Shown here one piece after another: positions 31,852 to 41,383 of a stretch of DNA of 64,000 bases (position 1 is its first letter; the number at the start of each line of letters is the position of its first letter). Under the pieces are notes generated by a model. The model made no database searches. It was not told where the DNA came from and saw nothing but the letters and a program-made list of their open reading frames with translations. The position numbers and the translations under genes are program-made. Source of the DNA: Rhodococcus sp. ARC_M5 (GTDB lineage: Bacteria; Actinomycetota; Actinomycetes; Mycobacteriales; Mycobacteriaceae); assembly GCF_022810405.1 (NCBI RefSeq), contig NZ_JALGQE010000001.1:620001-684000 (forward strand), in the 5' to 3' direction.

Positions 31852-34284
31852 TCAGGATTGGAGCCGTCGGGCCAGGTATGGTCCCGTGATGCTGTCCGGG
31901 GACGCCGCGACTTCGGCGGGCGTCCCGGTGGCAACGACGGTGCCCCCGTTGTCGCCGCCGCCGGGGCCGAGATCGATGACCCAGTCTGCGGACGCTATGG
32001 CATCCAAGTCGTGTTCCACCATCACCACGGTGTTGCCCGCGTCGACGAGCAGGTGCAGCTGACGCATGAGCAGTGCGACATCGGAGGGATGCAGCCCTGC
32101 GGTCGGTTCGTCCAGTAAGTAGAGGGCAGTGCCGCGGCGGGTGCGCTGCAATTCGGTGGCAATCTTGATGCGCTGCGCTTCTCCGCCGCTCAGCTCCGTG
32201 GCGGGTTGACCGAGTCGAAGGTAGCCGAGACCGATGTCGCGCAAGGTCTCCAGACTGCGCGATGCTCCCGTGATATCGGCGAAGAACATCGCAGCCTCGT
32301 CCACCGACATGTGGAGTACCTCGGCAATTGTCTTGTCACGCCACATTATTTCGAGAGTTTCCGGGTTGTACCGGTCACCATGACAAGTGGGGCAAGGGCC
32401 ATAGGTGCCGGGAAGGAACAGCAGCTCCACCTCGACGAAACCGTCGCCCTGGCATGTAGGGCATCGTCCGTCGGCGACGTTGAAGGAGAACCGTCCAGGT
32501 GCCCATCCGCGGGCCTTCGCCTCATCGGTGGCGGCAAACAGTTTACGGACGATGTCGAACATTCCGACGTAGGTGGCCAGAGTCGATCGGGGGGTTCGGC
32601 CGATGGGGCGTTGATCCACCCGGACCAGACGAGTGAATGTCTCGATTCCGGACACCTCGGCCACGTCGACTTCGATCTGCGCGTCTTCGTCCTCGTCTGC
32701 CGCGGTCTCGAGTCGGTGACGTGCCACTTCGAACAGGACCTGGCTGACGAGTGTCGACTTACCGGAGCCCGACACACCCGTCACTGCCGTGAGCACCGCG
32801 TGTGGGAATTCCGCGGTCAAGTCCTGCAGATTGTGCCGGGTGACTCCGGCCAGCGTGAGCCAGCCCTGGGTGGGGCGCGTCTCCCGCTGCACGGATTCCG
32901 CTCGACCGAAGAGGTGCCTGCCGGTGACCGACTCCTCGATCTCCTCCAAGCCGGCGACGGGGCCGCTGTAGACGACTCTGCCGCCGCCCTCGCCGGCCGC
33001 GGGTCCGATATCGACCACCCAATCGGCGCGCCGGACCACGTCCATGTCGTGTTCGACGACGAACAAGGAGTTTCCCGACGCCTTCAGCTGGTCCAGGACG
33101 TCGAGCAGTGGCTCGGCATCCGCCGGATGCAGTCCCGCGGAAGGTTCGTCCAACACGTAGACCACCCCGAAAAGACCGGAACGAAGCTGAGTGGCGATCC
33201 GCAACCGCTGCGTCTCGCCGGGCGACAGCGTCGTCGAGCTACGCCCGAGCGCCAAGTATCCCAAGCCCAACTCGAGCAACACGTCGATTCTGGCCAGCAG
33301 GTCGGCGGTGATGCGTACTGCTACCTCCGCGGCCTCCCCCGACTGTTCGGCTACCGGGCGCAGGACTGCGGCAAGTTCTGTCAGCGAGAGCGCATTGATC
33401 TCAGAGATCGACCGGCCGGCGATGGTGACGGCCAGCGCGTCGGCGCGCAGTCCGCTGCCGGAGCACATCGGGCAGCGGACGGTCTCGGTGAATTGGAGAG
33501 CGCGGTCCCGCATGCGCTCGCTGTTCGAGTCGGCCAGAACATGCATGACATGGCTGCGGGCGCTCCAGAACTTACCTTCGTAACTGTGGTCGACTCGGCC
33601 CTCTTCCGGGTCGATCCACACCTTGGGGTGCTCGTCGGTGAAGAGAAGCCACTCTCGGTCCTTCTTCTTCAGCGTGCGCCACGGCACGTCGATGTCGATA
33701 CCCATGCCGCTGACGATGCTGCGCAGGTTTGCACCCTGCCAGGCACCCGGCCACGCCGCGATCGCGCCCTCACGAATGCTCAGCGACGGGTCGGGAACGA
33801 GCAGTTCCGTTGTCACATCGTGGAACTCACCCAACCCGCCGCATCGCGGGCAGGCACCGGCGACGGTATTGGGTGAGAACGCTTCCGCCGACAGCAGCGA
33901 CGCACCGTCGGGATAGGTACCCGCCCGGGAGTAGAGCATGCGGAGCAGGTTGGACATGGTGGTGATGGTGCCGACGCTGGAGCGTGAACTGGGCGAACCC
34001 CGGCGTTGCTGCAATGCAACGGCTGGAGGAAGGCCGGTGATGGAGGCGACGTGGGGTGCGCCCACTTGCTGAAGCAGTCGACGCGCGTAGGGGGCAACAG
34101 ACTCGAAGTAGCGTCGCTGCGCTTCGGCATACAACGTGCTGAAAGCCAGTGACGACTTCCCGGACCCCGACACCCCTGTGAACGCGACGAATGCATTGCG
34201 GGGTATGTCGACATCGACAGCGGCCAGGTTGTGCTCGGTGGCGCCGCGCACTCGGACATACCCGTCCCACGTTGAGTCCGTCAC
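31852..34284 (-). CDS. UvrA-like ABC protein (short UvrA paralogue)
   Basis: 810 residues from GTG 34284. Two ABC domains, each split by insertions as in UvrA: GVSGSGKSS near 38, GVSGSGKST near 505, signatures LSPGETQRLRIA and LSGGEAQRIKIA, Walker B VLDEPSAGLHP and LLDEPTAGLHP. Zinc-binding Cys pairs CPRCGG, CPMCSGSG, CPTCQGDG and CPTCHGD are present. Canonical UvrA is about 940-960 residues; the shorter length fits class-II UvrA paralogues that lack part of the UvrB-binding region and are linked to DNA-damaging-drug tolerance. It is therefore unlikely to be the main uvrA. Stands between an epoxide hydrolase gene and a small membrane protein gene. Confidence 0.9.
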   Translation of the reverse strand: MTDSTWDGYVRVRGATEHNLAAVDVDIPRNAFVAFTGVSGSGKSSLAFSTLYAEAQRRYFESVAPYARRLLQQVGAPHVASITGLPPAVALQQRRGSPSSRSSVGTITTMSNLLRMLYSRAGTYPDGASLLSAEAFSPNTVAGACPRCGGLGEFHDVTTELLVPDPSLSIREGAIAAWPGAWQGANLRSIVSGMGIDIDVPWRTLKKKDREWLLFTDEHPKVWIDPEEGRVDHSYEGKFWSARSHVMHVLADSNSERMRDRALQFTETVRCPMCSGSGLRADALAVTIAGRSISEINALSLTELAAVLRPVAEQSGEAAEVAVRITADLLARIDVLLELGLGYLALGRSSTTLSPGETQRLRIATQLRSGLFGVVYVLDEPSAGLHPADAEPLLDVLDQLKASGNSLFVVEHDMDVVRRADWVVDIGPAAGEGGGRVVYSGPVAGLEEIEESVTGRHLFGRAESVQRETRPTQGWLTLAGVTRHNLQDLTAEFPHAVLTAVTGVSGSGKSTLVSQVLFEVARHRLETAADEDEDAQIEVDVAEVSGIETFTRLVRVDQRPIGRTPRSTLATYVGMFDIVRKLFAATDEAKARGWAPGRFSFNVADGRCPTCQGDGFVEVELLFLPGTYGPCPTCHGDRYNPETLEIMWRDKTIAEVLHMSVDEAAMFFADITGASRSLETLRDIGLGYLRLGQPATELSGGEAQRIKIATELQRTRRGTALYLLDEPTAGLHPSDVALLMRQLHLLVDAGNTVVMVEHDLDAIASADWVIDLGPGGGDNGGTVVATGTPAEVAASPDSITGPYLARRLQS

Positions 34285-34445
34285 CGACCGAGCCTAACTG
34301 GCGTCCTCGGCCCGAGGGCGCACACGTCGCGAGATGCGGTGCCTCGGTGACATCGCGCCTCTGCGCATATCGAGGGTATCTTTCTGGTAGGTCTGCTCGT
34401 CGTATCTTGTGCGACGAGTATGAAGACCGCACAGAGGGAGGCGGC

Positions 34446-34724
34446 ATGGCCGAGGAACACTCCACACGGCCGCTGTTTCGCAACGGTGCCGGCAGTGCCG
34501 CGCTGATCCTGGGCATCATCGCCCTGTTCTGCGCGTTCGTACCCTTCATCGGCGACTTTGTCGCTGTCCCAACAGGTATCGCCGCTGTGGTGTGTGGGTG
34601 GGTCGGCGTGGGCCGGGACGAGGAGGGCCTGGCGACGAATGGCCGCGAGGCCATGATCGGCGCAGCCCTCGGCGGCGCGGCCATGTTCGTGGTGTTCGTG
34701 GCGTATGCGGCCACCGTCTTGTGA
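34446..34724 (+). CDS. Small two-helix membrane protein (DUF4190-like)
   Basis: 92 residues; ATG 34446 has GAGGGAGG six bases upstream. Two hydrophobic hairpin segments (AALILGIIALFCAFVPFIGDF and AAVVCGWVGVG; GAALGGAAMFVVFVAYAATV) with a short polar loop, the pattern of DUF4190. Function unknown. Confidence 0.75.
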   Translation: MAEEHSTRPLFRNGAGSAALILGIIALFCAFVPFIGDFVAVPTGIAAVVCGWVGVGRDEEGLATNGREAMIGAALGGAAMFVVFVAYAATVL

Positions 34725-35242
34725 ACCGAGTCGGGGCGAGCAGTGCCACGAACATCTTTGTCATCGGTTGCTGTGCAGGACCTCTCACGCTTTTCACTCG
34801 ACAGAATCGGCATCCGAGAATACCGGGGATCTGGGACGCCATCCTCGGTAGTGCGACCAAGAATGTTGCGCAGTTGTTGTCGCACTGATTCTTCAGCGAT
34901 TACTTGCGGTCCGTCGCAAGAATCGGCCAATTGGCACGAATTCGTAAGGCAGGTTGTCACAGCGCATGACACCACCCAAGCGGTCAAACGCACTTTCGAT
35001 CCGAACTCGAGTCCGAGCTTCGTGATCTGTGTCCGGGTCACCGTCGACCTGGACGCGGCAGCGGGCGGGTTCGGGGTGCACCACGTCGTCGACGGGCCGC
35101 GGTCAGAGAACCCGCTCGACACGGGAGCCGAAGACCGTGGGGGTGGTCTGCGGAAACGTCTCCATGATTGCGTTCACCGACGCCCTCACGCGGTACGGTG
35201 ATCGCGGGGATCGGTACGGCTCGAGATGAATGTCGGGGGATC
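34725..35242. other. 518-base stretch without a clear gene
   Basis: Frames are short and mixed; a leftward stretch near 35120-35190 reads protein-like (VNAIMETFPQTTPTVFGS) but has no start context and I cannot name it. The promoter of the downstream lipase must lie at the right end, where GGGGGATC precedes its ATG. Confidence 0.35.
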
Positions 35243-36424
35243 ATGACTCTGTTCGGTGTGCTCGATCGCGTCCTGACTCGACGACTGCCCCTGGAGCCTC
35301 CGGACGATCCCCATGCCGCGATCCTTCCGACCCCGATCGACAACGACGCCTTCTTCCTCACCCCTCCCGGCATCGAGGACCTCGCACCCGGCGTAGTGAT
35401 CCGGCAGCGCACGACCCGCGGTCTGGTGCCTCGGCCGCGAACCGGCCTGCATCAGTTCATGGTGCGATCGACCGACGCACGGGGTCTCCCCGCCGGCGTC
35501 ACCGCCTCGCTGCTGATCCCGAGGCGGCCGTGGACCGGACGCGGACCGCGGCCCGTCGTCGCCCACAACGTGGCCATCGATTCCCTCGGAGCCAAGAGCA
35601 CGCCGTCGTACCGACTCGTGCACGGTGTCGGCGCCGACCTCCCACCGGTGATGCCGCTCTGGCTCGCCCGCGGATACGCCGTCCTCGTCGCCGATCACCA
35701 AGGCCCGCGGATGTCGTACTCCGAAGGCACGATGGCCGCGCATGCCGTCCTGGACTCGCTACGCGGGATGACGGTCGTCGCCCCGGAGCTCGCCGACAGC
35801 CAGGTGGTGGCCTACGGCTACAGCGGCGGCGCGATCGCCACCACATGGACGGCGCAGCTGCAGCCGAGGTACGCGCCGGACGTGAAGTTGGTGGGTGCCG
35901 TCGCCGGTGGAACGCCCACCGACTTCTCAATGCTGCTCGACACCATGAACGGCACCGTCGCGGCCGGCCTGCTGGGTGCGGCGACCATGGGTCTCGCGCG
36001 TGAGCACCCCGAGATGGTGGAGTTGTTCGGTCCGAAGGCGCTGCTGTTTGCGTCCTGGGTGAAGGACATGTCCGTCCTCCCCCTGGCCTTGGGCGGGTTG
36101 GCACGCATGCGAATCGAGGACTTGGCGTCCGAGCCCGACCCGTTCGACTCCGACATCGCGCGGCGGGTGATCGCCGCGAACCGCCCGGGTGCCGACGCTC
36201 CCTCGGCACCGGTCGCGTTCTTCCACGGTTCCGCGAGCAAGTGGATCGGCGATCGCTTCATCCCCGAGGCAGGCGTGACCGCCCTGATCGAGCACTGGCG
36301 AAGCAAGGGTGCCGACGTGCACTACGAGCCCGTGGCAGGCGACCACTTCATCGGTGCCATGACCGGTCTGCCGTTCGTGTTACGTTGGACTGCACAGCAA
36401 TTCGAGGTCAACGGTTCGGGCTAG
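35243..36424 (+). CDS. Secretory-lipase-family (LIP) hydrolase, second copy
   Basis: 393 residues, ATG 35243 with GGGGGA upstream. Same family as 29229-30542: FFLTPPGIEDLAPGVVIRQR, DHQGPRMSYSEG, nucleophile in AYGYSGGAIATTW near 196, an Asp/Ser-rich FFHGSASKWIGD region and His in VAGDHFIGAM. No clear signal peptide. Substrate presumably a lipid ester or triacylglycerol. Confidence 0.85.
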   Translation: MTLFGVLDRVLTRRLPLEPPDDPHAAILPTPIDNDAFFLTPPGIEDLAPGVVIRQRTTRGLVPRPRTGLHQFMVRSTDARGLPAGVTASLLIPRRPWTGRGPRPVVAHNVAIDSLGAKSTPSYRLVHGVGADLPPVMPLWLARGYAVLVADHQGPRMSYSEGTMAAHAVLDSLRGMTVVAPELADSQVVAYGYSGGAIATTWTAQLQPRYAPDVKLVGAVAGGTPTDFSMLLDTMNGTVAAGLLGAATMGLAREHPEMVELFGPKALLFASWVKDMSVLPLALGGLARMRIEDLASEPDPFDSDIARRVIAANRPGADAPSAPVAFFHGSASKWIGDRFIPEAGVTALIEHWRSKGADVHYEPVAGDHFIGAMTGLPFVLRWTAQQFEVNGSG

Positions 36425-36612
36425 CTCGCCAGCTCCCGAGTTCGGCGTGATAGGTCTGCATCGCGTCGCGGGTGTGGGCGCGCCCCTGACTCGGGCCCGC
36501 GTTCGACGTTGCACCACCGACTGTGTCCGTAGATGGGGCCCAGCGCAACGCAATTGCGGTCAAGACCAGAAATATGCTGTGCCGCAGGGTCGATCGGTCG
36601 AACGTAGCACCG

Positions 36613-36864
36613 CTACAGCGGCGACGCTTGCTGGGGCGGATCCGACCGTCGGCCGAGAACGAAGTACGTGATCGGACCGAAGAAATTGACGCATATGACC
36701 GCCGCCCAAAGTCGCTTGCTGCCAGCAACCTGTCCGCTACTGCGTCGTGCAAGATCGAGCCAAGCGGCCATAGCCATTGCCACCTGAATCGCGCCGAGAA
36801 CGACGATGCCGCGGCGACGTCGTTCGCTCATGTCCTTCCACGATCGCGAGCTCGGTTTCGACAC
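36613..36864 (-). CDS. PLDc_N-type small membrane protein
   Basis: 83 residues from the GTG at 36864, chosen because AGGAGG is nine bases upstream; a GTG three codons earlier abuts that site. One helix (GIVVLGAIQVAMAMAAWLDL) and a second with LWAAVICVNFFGPITYFVLGRR, the hallmark of the cardiolipin-synthase N-terminal (PLDc_N) domain found alone in many actinobacteria. Role unknown. Confidence 0.8.
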   Translation of the reverse strand: MSKPSSRSWKDMSERRRRGIVVLGAIQVAMAMAAWLDLARRSSGQVAGSKRLWAAVICVNFFGPITYFVLGRRSDPPQQASPL

Positions 36865-37113
36865 GTCGTTCACCCTCCTCTTGTGTGCTTGCAGACAGCC
36901 ACGATGGATCGCGTAATGCGTTCACATTCTCACTCGAACAGGTTCGTGGACAACCTGTTCCAGGTCTTGCGCACTGCATTCGAGCAGCTGATGAGCAAGA
37001 TCCGACAGTGCTCGCGCGATGGCAAGCCCATCGCCGATCTCTGGGACCACCGGATCCTCGGGGCTCTTTCGCGCCAGTCCTACCCAGTCAGCTTCGTGTC
37101 GTCGCAGGTCCAG

Positions 37114-37998
37114 TCATCGTCCGTCGCGGCAGATCATGACGGGACAGTGCGCGTGATGAACGAGATTGGAACCGGTCGACCCCAGCACAAGCGAGGCGAT
37201 CGATCCGCGACCGTGGCTGCCCACGATGACGAGCTGCGACTGCGTGGAAAGATCCACGAGTGCGTGGGAGGCATTCCCCCGGCGCAGTTCGCGTTCGATC
37301 TGCACGTCCGGGTATTTCTCGGCCCATCCGGCCAAGCTCTCGGACAGTAGTGCAGCCTCCTCTCGTTCGTAGGCGGCCCAGTCGACGAATCCCGGAAGTG
37401 CGACTCCGCCGGCTTTGGACGCCGGGTTCCAGGAGTGAACGGCAACGAGCGCAACCCCCAACGCCGACGCAACCTCGAATGCGTGTCCGACCGCGGACTC
37501 ACTCGCAGCGCTACCGTCGATTCCGACGACGACCGGCGCGTCGAACGTCGAGCGACTCTCCCGCCATACGACGACCGGGCAGTCCGCATCGTGAGTGACT
37601 GCTTTCGCCGTACTTCCCAACAAGAACGAACTGATGGCACCGGAGCCCGAGTTTCCCACCACGACCAATCGCGCCGTATGTGAGCACTCTTTCAGTAACG
37701 CGGCGGCAGAAGTGGTGCCGACTTCGGTGCTCACTTCGAGGTGAGGATGAATACCGACCACAGACTCGGACAGGTCGTCGACGATCTTTCGGGCGTTCTC
37801 CTTCTGCTGATTCCACACCTCGACGGGCACGACCATGGCCTCCTCGGCCATGTAGAACGTGGGCTCTCGGACTGCGCTCACGAGGTGCAGCGGCGAATGC
37901 AATCGGGCCGCCATCTCCGCCGCCCACCGTGCTGCAGCGTCACTGCTCTCCGAACCGTCCACTCCGACGACGACTCGCTGACGATTGGCCAGAACCAT
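37114..37998 (-). CDS. Tandem universal stress protein (UspA family)
   Basis: 294 residues from ATG 37998 with GGAGAGGAC upstream. Two Usp domains: VVVGVDGSESSDAAARWA and its ATP motif GNSGSGAISSFLLGSTA; VVVGIDGSAASESAVGHA and GSHGRGSIASLVLGSTGSN. Both carry the G-2X-G-9X-G(S/T) nucleotide-binding pattern. Tandem Usps of mycobacteria respond to hypoxia/NO under DosR. Divergent from another tandem Usp gene across 251 bases. Confidence 0.92.
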   Translation of the reverse strand: MVLANRQRVVVGVDGSESSDAAARWAAEMAARLHSPLHLVSAVREPTFYMAEEAMVVPVEVWNQQKENARKIVDDLSESVVGIHPHLEVSTEVGTTSAAALLKECSHTARLVVVGNSGSGAISSFLLGSTAKAVTHDADCPVVVWRESRSTFDAPVVVGIDGSAASESAVGHAFEVASALGVALVAVHSWNPASKAGGVALPGFVDWAAYEREEAALLSESLAGWAEKYPDVQIERELRRGNASHALVDLSTQSQLVIVGSHGRGSIASLVLGSTGSNLVHHAHCPVMICRDGR

Positions 37999-38104
37999 GG
38001 TGTCCTCTCCGATCTGCGATGGGCGAATGTCCGACAGGATTTCGGCCACTCCGTGCGGACTCATCGGTACGCAGTCCCATTGCATCCCAGGTGGATCGGG
38101 CAAC

Positions 38105-38124
38105 CCAGGGTATTACGTCCCCGA
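38105..38124. promoter_or_regulatory. Possible DosR-like box between divergent Usp genes
   Basis: Read on the minus strand, TCGGGGACGTAATACCCTGG matches about 13 of 20 positions of the mycobacterial DosR consensus TTSGGGACTWWAGTCCCSAA, with the first half site GGGAC intact and the second weak. It lies midway between two Usp genes of a type controlled by DosR in mycobacteria. Confidence 0.3.
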
Positions 38125-38249
38125 TTGTCAGGACCTTCGATCGAACCGGCGAGCAGTGCAGACCGTCGTGCCGAATTCAAGGCCTTCGGCACCGTGCGAC
38201 AGGTCCGAAGCCTCTCGTCCCGTTCGACCCGACCCCAGAGGATCGATGC

Positions 38250-39173
38250 ATGACCACTGCGATCGACCATCGAAAGAATCTCACGGTAGTAGGTGTCGAC
38301 GGCTCCGTGTCGGCTCGGAACGCTGTGCGTTGGGCTGCCACGGACGTAGTCGGCCGAGACACCACACTGGTGCTCGTCTACGCCGGTGTCGATCAGGACA
38401 TCACGCGCACCGGAGCACCGGGCGCGAACAGTGGCACCGCGTCGGGTGCTCGCGCTCGTGCGCAGTCCGCGCTTGCCGCCGCCCGCGTCATCGCGCTGTC
38501 GATCCTGGGCGACGACGCCGATGTGAAAACTGTGCTGGATCCCGGCCCACCCCACGAGGTGCTGAACGGGTACGCGGACACAGCTCGGATGCTCGTGCTG
38601 GGTTCTCGTCGAAAGGGAACCGTTGCGCGGGCAGTACTGGGCTCGGTCAGTACCGATGTCGCCACTCACGCACGGTGCCCTATTGCCGTTGTCCCCCAAA
38701 CTTTCACACGAACGGCGACGGAGTCCGAGACCGCTCCCGCAGTGGTGGGCGTCGACTGTTCACCCAACGATGATGCAGTACTCGACCTCGCCTTCGACCA
38801 GGCATCACGTCTCGGCGTCCCCCTTCGTGCCGTGCACGCGTACGAGTCGTTACAACCGCGAACCGGGTTCACCCGACACATCGACCTGGGGCCTCGCATG
38901 CGTGTCGATTCTGCTCCACAGCGGTGGATCGACCACCTCATCGCCTCGTGGTCCGAGAAGTACCCCGACGTCGAAGTCACCGCTCACGCCACACAAGACA
39001 GACCGTCACACGCGCTTCTCGAGGACGCATCCCACGCGCAACTCATCGTCCTCGGGGCCAGGAGCCGTGGTGCGATCTCACCGCTGTTCGGCGGATCGAC
39101 CAGCCGCGCGGTACTCCATCGAGCCGACATCCCGGTCGTCATCGTCCCGGCCTGCGGGGAAAAACTGCAGTGA
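38250..39173 (+). CDS. Tandem universal stress protein (UspA family), divergent copy
   Basis: 307 residues from ATG 38250 (AGAGGATCG upstream). Usp domain 1 starts TVVGVDGSVSARNAVRWA with GSRRKGTVARAVLGSVSTD; domain 2 starts AVVGVDCSPNDDAVLDLA with GARSRGAISPLFGGSTSRA. The second ATP motif has a Gly-rich variation. Cytosolic stress protein; divergent orientation with 37114-37998 suggests a shared regulatory region. Confidence 0.92.
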   Translation: MTTAIDHRKNLTVVGVDGSVSARNAVRWAATDVVGRDTTLVLVYAGVDQDITRTGAPGANSGTASGARARAQSALAAARVIALSILGDDADVKTVLDPGPPHEVLNGYADTARMLVLGSRRKGTVARAVLGSVSTDVATHARCPIAVVPQTFTRTATESETAPAVVGVDCSPNDDAVLDLAFDQASRLGVPLRAVHAYESLQPRTGFTRHIDLGPRMRVDSAPQRWIDHLIASWSEKYPDVEVTAHATQDRPSHALLEDASHAQLIVLGARSRGAISPLFGGSTSRAVLHRADIPVVIVPACGEKLQ

Positions 39174-39286
39174 CCTCCAATGCCCCTGTGACAGCGGCGT
39201 TCCCGAAGACTCGGTATCCCTCGACGAACTCGCCCATCGCGAATCGGTGGGTGATGACAGCGGACGGGTCGAGGGTGTGGACCAGA

Positions 39287-39451
39287 TCATTGTTGCCATC
39301 CCGAACCGACATCGGTCAGAACCAGCAGACCCTGTGCTGCTACCAGGAGTCCGAAGAAGACGACAACGAGCAAAGGTGCGCCCGCGAATAGACAAGCGAC
39401 GAACAGTCCGGAGACGAGTACCAGCTTGAATGGCGAGCGCGGTGGCTTCAT
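39287..39451 (-). CDS. Small single/double-helix membrane protein
   Basis: 54 codons from ATG 39451 with GGGGAAT upstream. Basic N-terminus MKPPRSPFK, then hydrophobic LVLVSGLFVACLFAGAPLLV and VVFFGLLVAAQGLLVL. No family recognised. Converges with the Usp gene. Confidence 0.45.
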   Translation of the reverse strand: MKPPRSPFKLVLVSGLFVACLFAGAPLLVVVFFGLLVAAQGLLVLTDVGSGWQQ

Positions 39452-39783
39452 GGCATTCCCCAACGGTCGATTCTGCGCCTCACTGTGACAAACCACGATT
39501 GCACCCGGTTTCAGGTTTGTGGAGAGCACAAAGACCACTCATGGACTCGTCTCGTGGACCAGAGTGAAGCAGTTCTCCTCCTCTCGCACCTAGTGCAACC
39601 GCACCAGTGAATGCAGGCCGCACAAGCTTCGTGCGGCAGCACGGGTACCGAACAGAAATGCGTCCACGATCCGTCACGAAACAGGGGCTTGGTCGAGGTG
39701 GCCGATCGCCCCAACTGCGCCGATCTGCGCAGAAGAGCGAGGTCACCGTTTCATTGCGACCTGCTCGGCCGAGAACCTGCGCA

Positions 39784-39909
39784 CTATCTCGGGGTAACGG
39801 TGGGGAGTTCGGCCTGCTTCTTCGCATCGTTCCGTAGTGCACGCAACGCGTTGACAATCGCGGCAACATCGATGAGCTGTGAGTGATGAGCGCCATCAGC
39901 GACAGACAT
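39784..39909 (-). pseudogene. C-terminal remnant of a metal P-type ATPase
   Basis: Forty-two codons ending at 39784 contain SQLIDVAAIVNALRALR, very like the conserved C-terminal helix of heavy-metal P1B-type ATPases (Q-E-x-I-D-V-x-x-I-x-N-A-L-R-A-L). The same frame continues a little upstream (SALGAATRG) without recognisable ATPase sequence. The remainder of the gene is missing. Likeness judged by eye. Confidence 0.4.
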
Positions 39910-40135
39910 TCCCCGCGTTGCGGCTCCGAGCGCACTGCGCGAGCGAGATACAAGCCAGCTGCGGGGCGCACGGATGATTCGGTCGAGTGGCGAAACGACC
40001 CCCGCCGGCAGGGCGAGGTTTCTTCAGATTCAGAGATGCCGCAGTACCGAGGACGCTTGCGCAAGCGAGGCCGGCCACAGGCGTGTCCCGGGGGCGCGGA
40101 CACGGCGACCGACGAGCGGAAAGGTCCGCTGCAGT
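39910..40135. other. Non-coding flank of the ATPase remnant
   Basis: With 39452-39783 on the other side, this gives about 680 bases between the small membrane protein and the MgtC/DUF4010 gene without a complete gene. Apart from the ATPase remnant I see no likeness to known families and no obvious structured RNA. Confidence 0.35.
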
Positions 40136-41383
40136 TCATCCCATCGTCACCACGATGGTCATCGCGACGGAGAAGACGACGGTCGGCAGAGCCATGGCCG
40201 CAAGAAACCCGAGACCGAAGCGATGCCCACCTGAAGTGAAGGCCAGCACGCTCTTGACCAGTAGGTTCGATCCGAGCGCAGCGGCGATCGCCTGCAGCGC
40301 GCTGTCGACCGTGATGGTGCCTTTCGCAGCAAGGCTCGCAGCACCGAGAGCACCGGCGTGAGCATCGGCGAGACCCGCCGCAGCTGCGGCGAGCACCGCT
40401 CCTCGGGAACCCAGCACGTCAGCACCCCATCGGCCGACAAACAGGGCAAAGACGAGAACAGCGGCCAAGACGAGTGCCGGCCGCAACGAAAACGGCCGCG
40501 CCGAGGTATGCGGCTCGACACCTGCGCTGATCACCTCAGCGTCTTGTGGAGCCACTGCGGCACCGCGGTAGACGGCGGCGGCGACTACAACGAGCACCAT
40601 GGCTCCCGCCACTACCGGGGGCCACAGTCGTCGAAGCACCTCTGGCTCGACGAACCCGATGACGACGAGCAACTGTATGAAAGTGGCGAGGCTCGCAATG
40701 AGCGCCCCGGCGAGCGGTGCCCGCATTTCATCGGCCGTCCGGCTCAGCCGGCCCATCGACGCGGTTGTTGCACTTGCGGATACGAATCCGCCGGCCAGAC
40801 CCGTGACGAGCAGACCACGCTGGGGCCCAAGCGCCCGAACGCCGATGTATCCGATCCATCCGATACCGGTGAGCAGAACGACGAGGAGCCATACCTTGGC
40901 CGGGTTCAGTACGCCGTAGGGTCCGATTCCGCGATCGGGCAACAACGGCAGGATGACAAATGCCGCCACGAGGAACTTGATGGCGTCTTCGAGCTCGATC
41001 TCGCTGACCATCTGACGGGCGAACCGATGAATGCGAGACTTCGACGTCAGCAGTCCGGCCACGATCACGGAAAGAGCGACCGCTACCGACGGGGCGGTAT
41101 AGGCGAGCGCGCCGAGTAGATAGGCCACCAGCGCGGCGATCTCGGTAGTGGTCCCCGGGTCCTGCTCGCTGGTGCGGAAGTAGGCAAGCGCCATGAGCAG
41201 CCCGACGACGACGATGCCGGCTGAGACTGCCCAGTTGTCGAAGCTGGCGGCGGCGGCTCCGGCAAGAGACAACAGCGCGAATGAACGCGACCCGGCCGGG
41301 AGCGTGCGGATATGGCTGCGTTCACGCTCGAACCCGAGCAGCAGCCCGATGGCGAGCGCCACCAGGAAGGGCTCGACGTCCAT
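40136..41383 (-). CDS. MgtC/SapB plus DUF4010 integral membrane protein
   Basis: 415 residues from ATG 41383 (upstream starts possible). N-terminal MgtC/SapB region: FLVALAIGLLLGFERER, RSFALLSLAGA. C-terminal DUF4010 with many helices: GLAGGFVSASATTASMGRLS and AGLADAHAGALGAASLAAKG, the latter typical of the family. Eleven or more transmembrane helices. Function not established; MgtC proteins matter for Mg2+-limited growth, while the DUF4010 fusion is uncharacterised. Confidence 0.88.
   Translation of the reverse strand: MDVEPFLVALAIGLLLGFERERSHIRTLPAGSRSFALLSLAGAAAASFDNWAVSAGIVVVGLLMALAYFRTSEQDPGTTTEIAALVAYLLGALAYTAPSVAVALSVIVAGLLTSKSRIHRFARQMVSEIELEDAIKFLVAAFVILPLLPDRGIGPYGVLNPAKVWLLVVLLTGIGWIGYIGVRALGPQRGLLVTGLAGGFVSASATTASMGRLSRTADEMRAPLAGALIASLATFIQLLVVIGFVEPEVLRRLWPPVVAGAMVLVVVAAAVYRGAAVAPQDAEVISAGVEPHTSARPFSLRPALVLAAVLVFALFVGRWGADVLGSRGAVLAAAAAGLADAHAGALGAASLAAKGTITVDSALQAIAAALGSNLLVKSVLAFTSGGHRFGLGFLAAMALPTVVFSVAMTIVVTMG

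Noticed and set aside
32206-33876. Rightward open frame of over 550 codons opposite the UvrA paralogue
   Set aside because: The minus strand encodes an intact two-domain UvrA-like protein; the plus frame lacks any recognisable motif or ribosome site.
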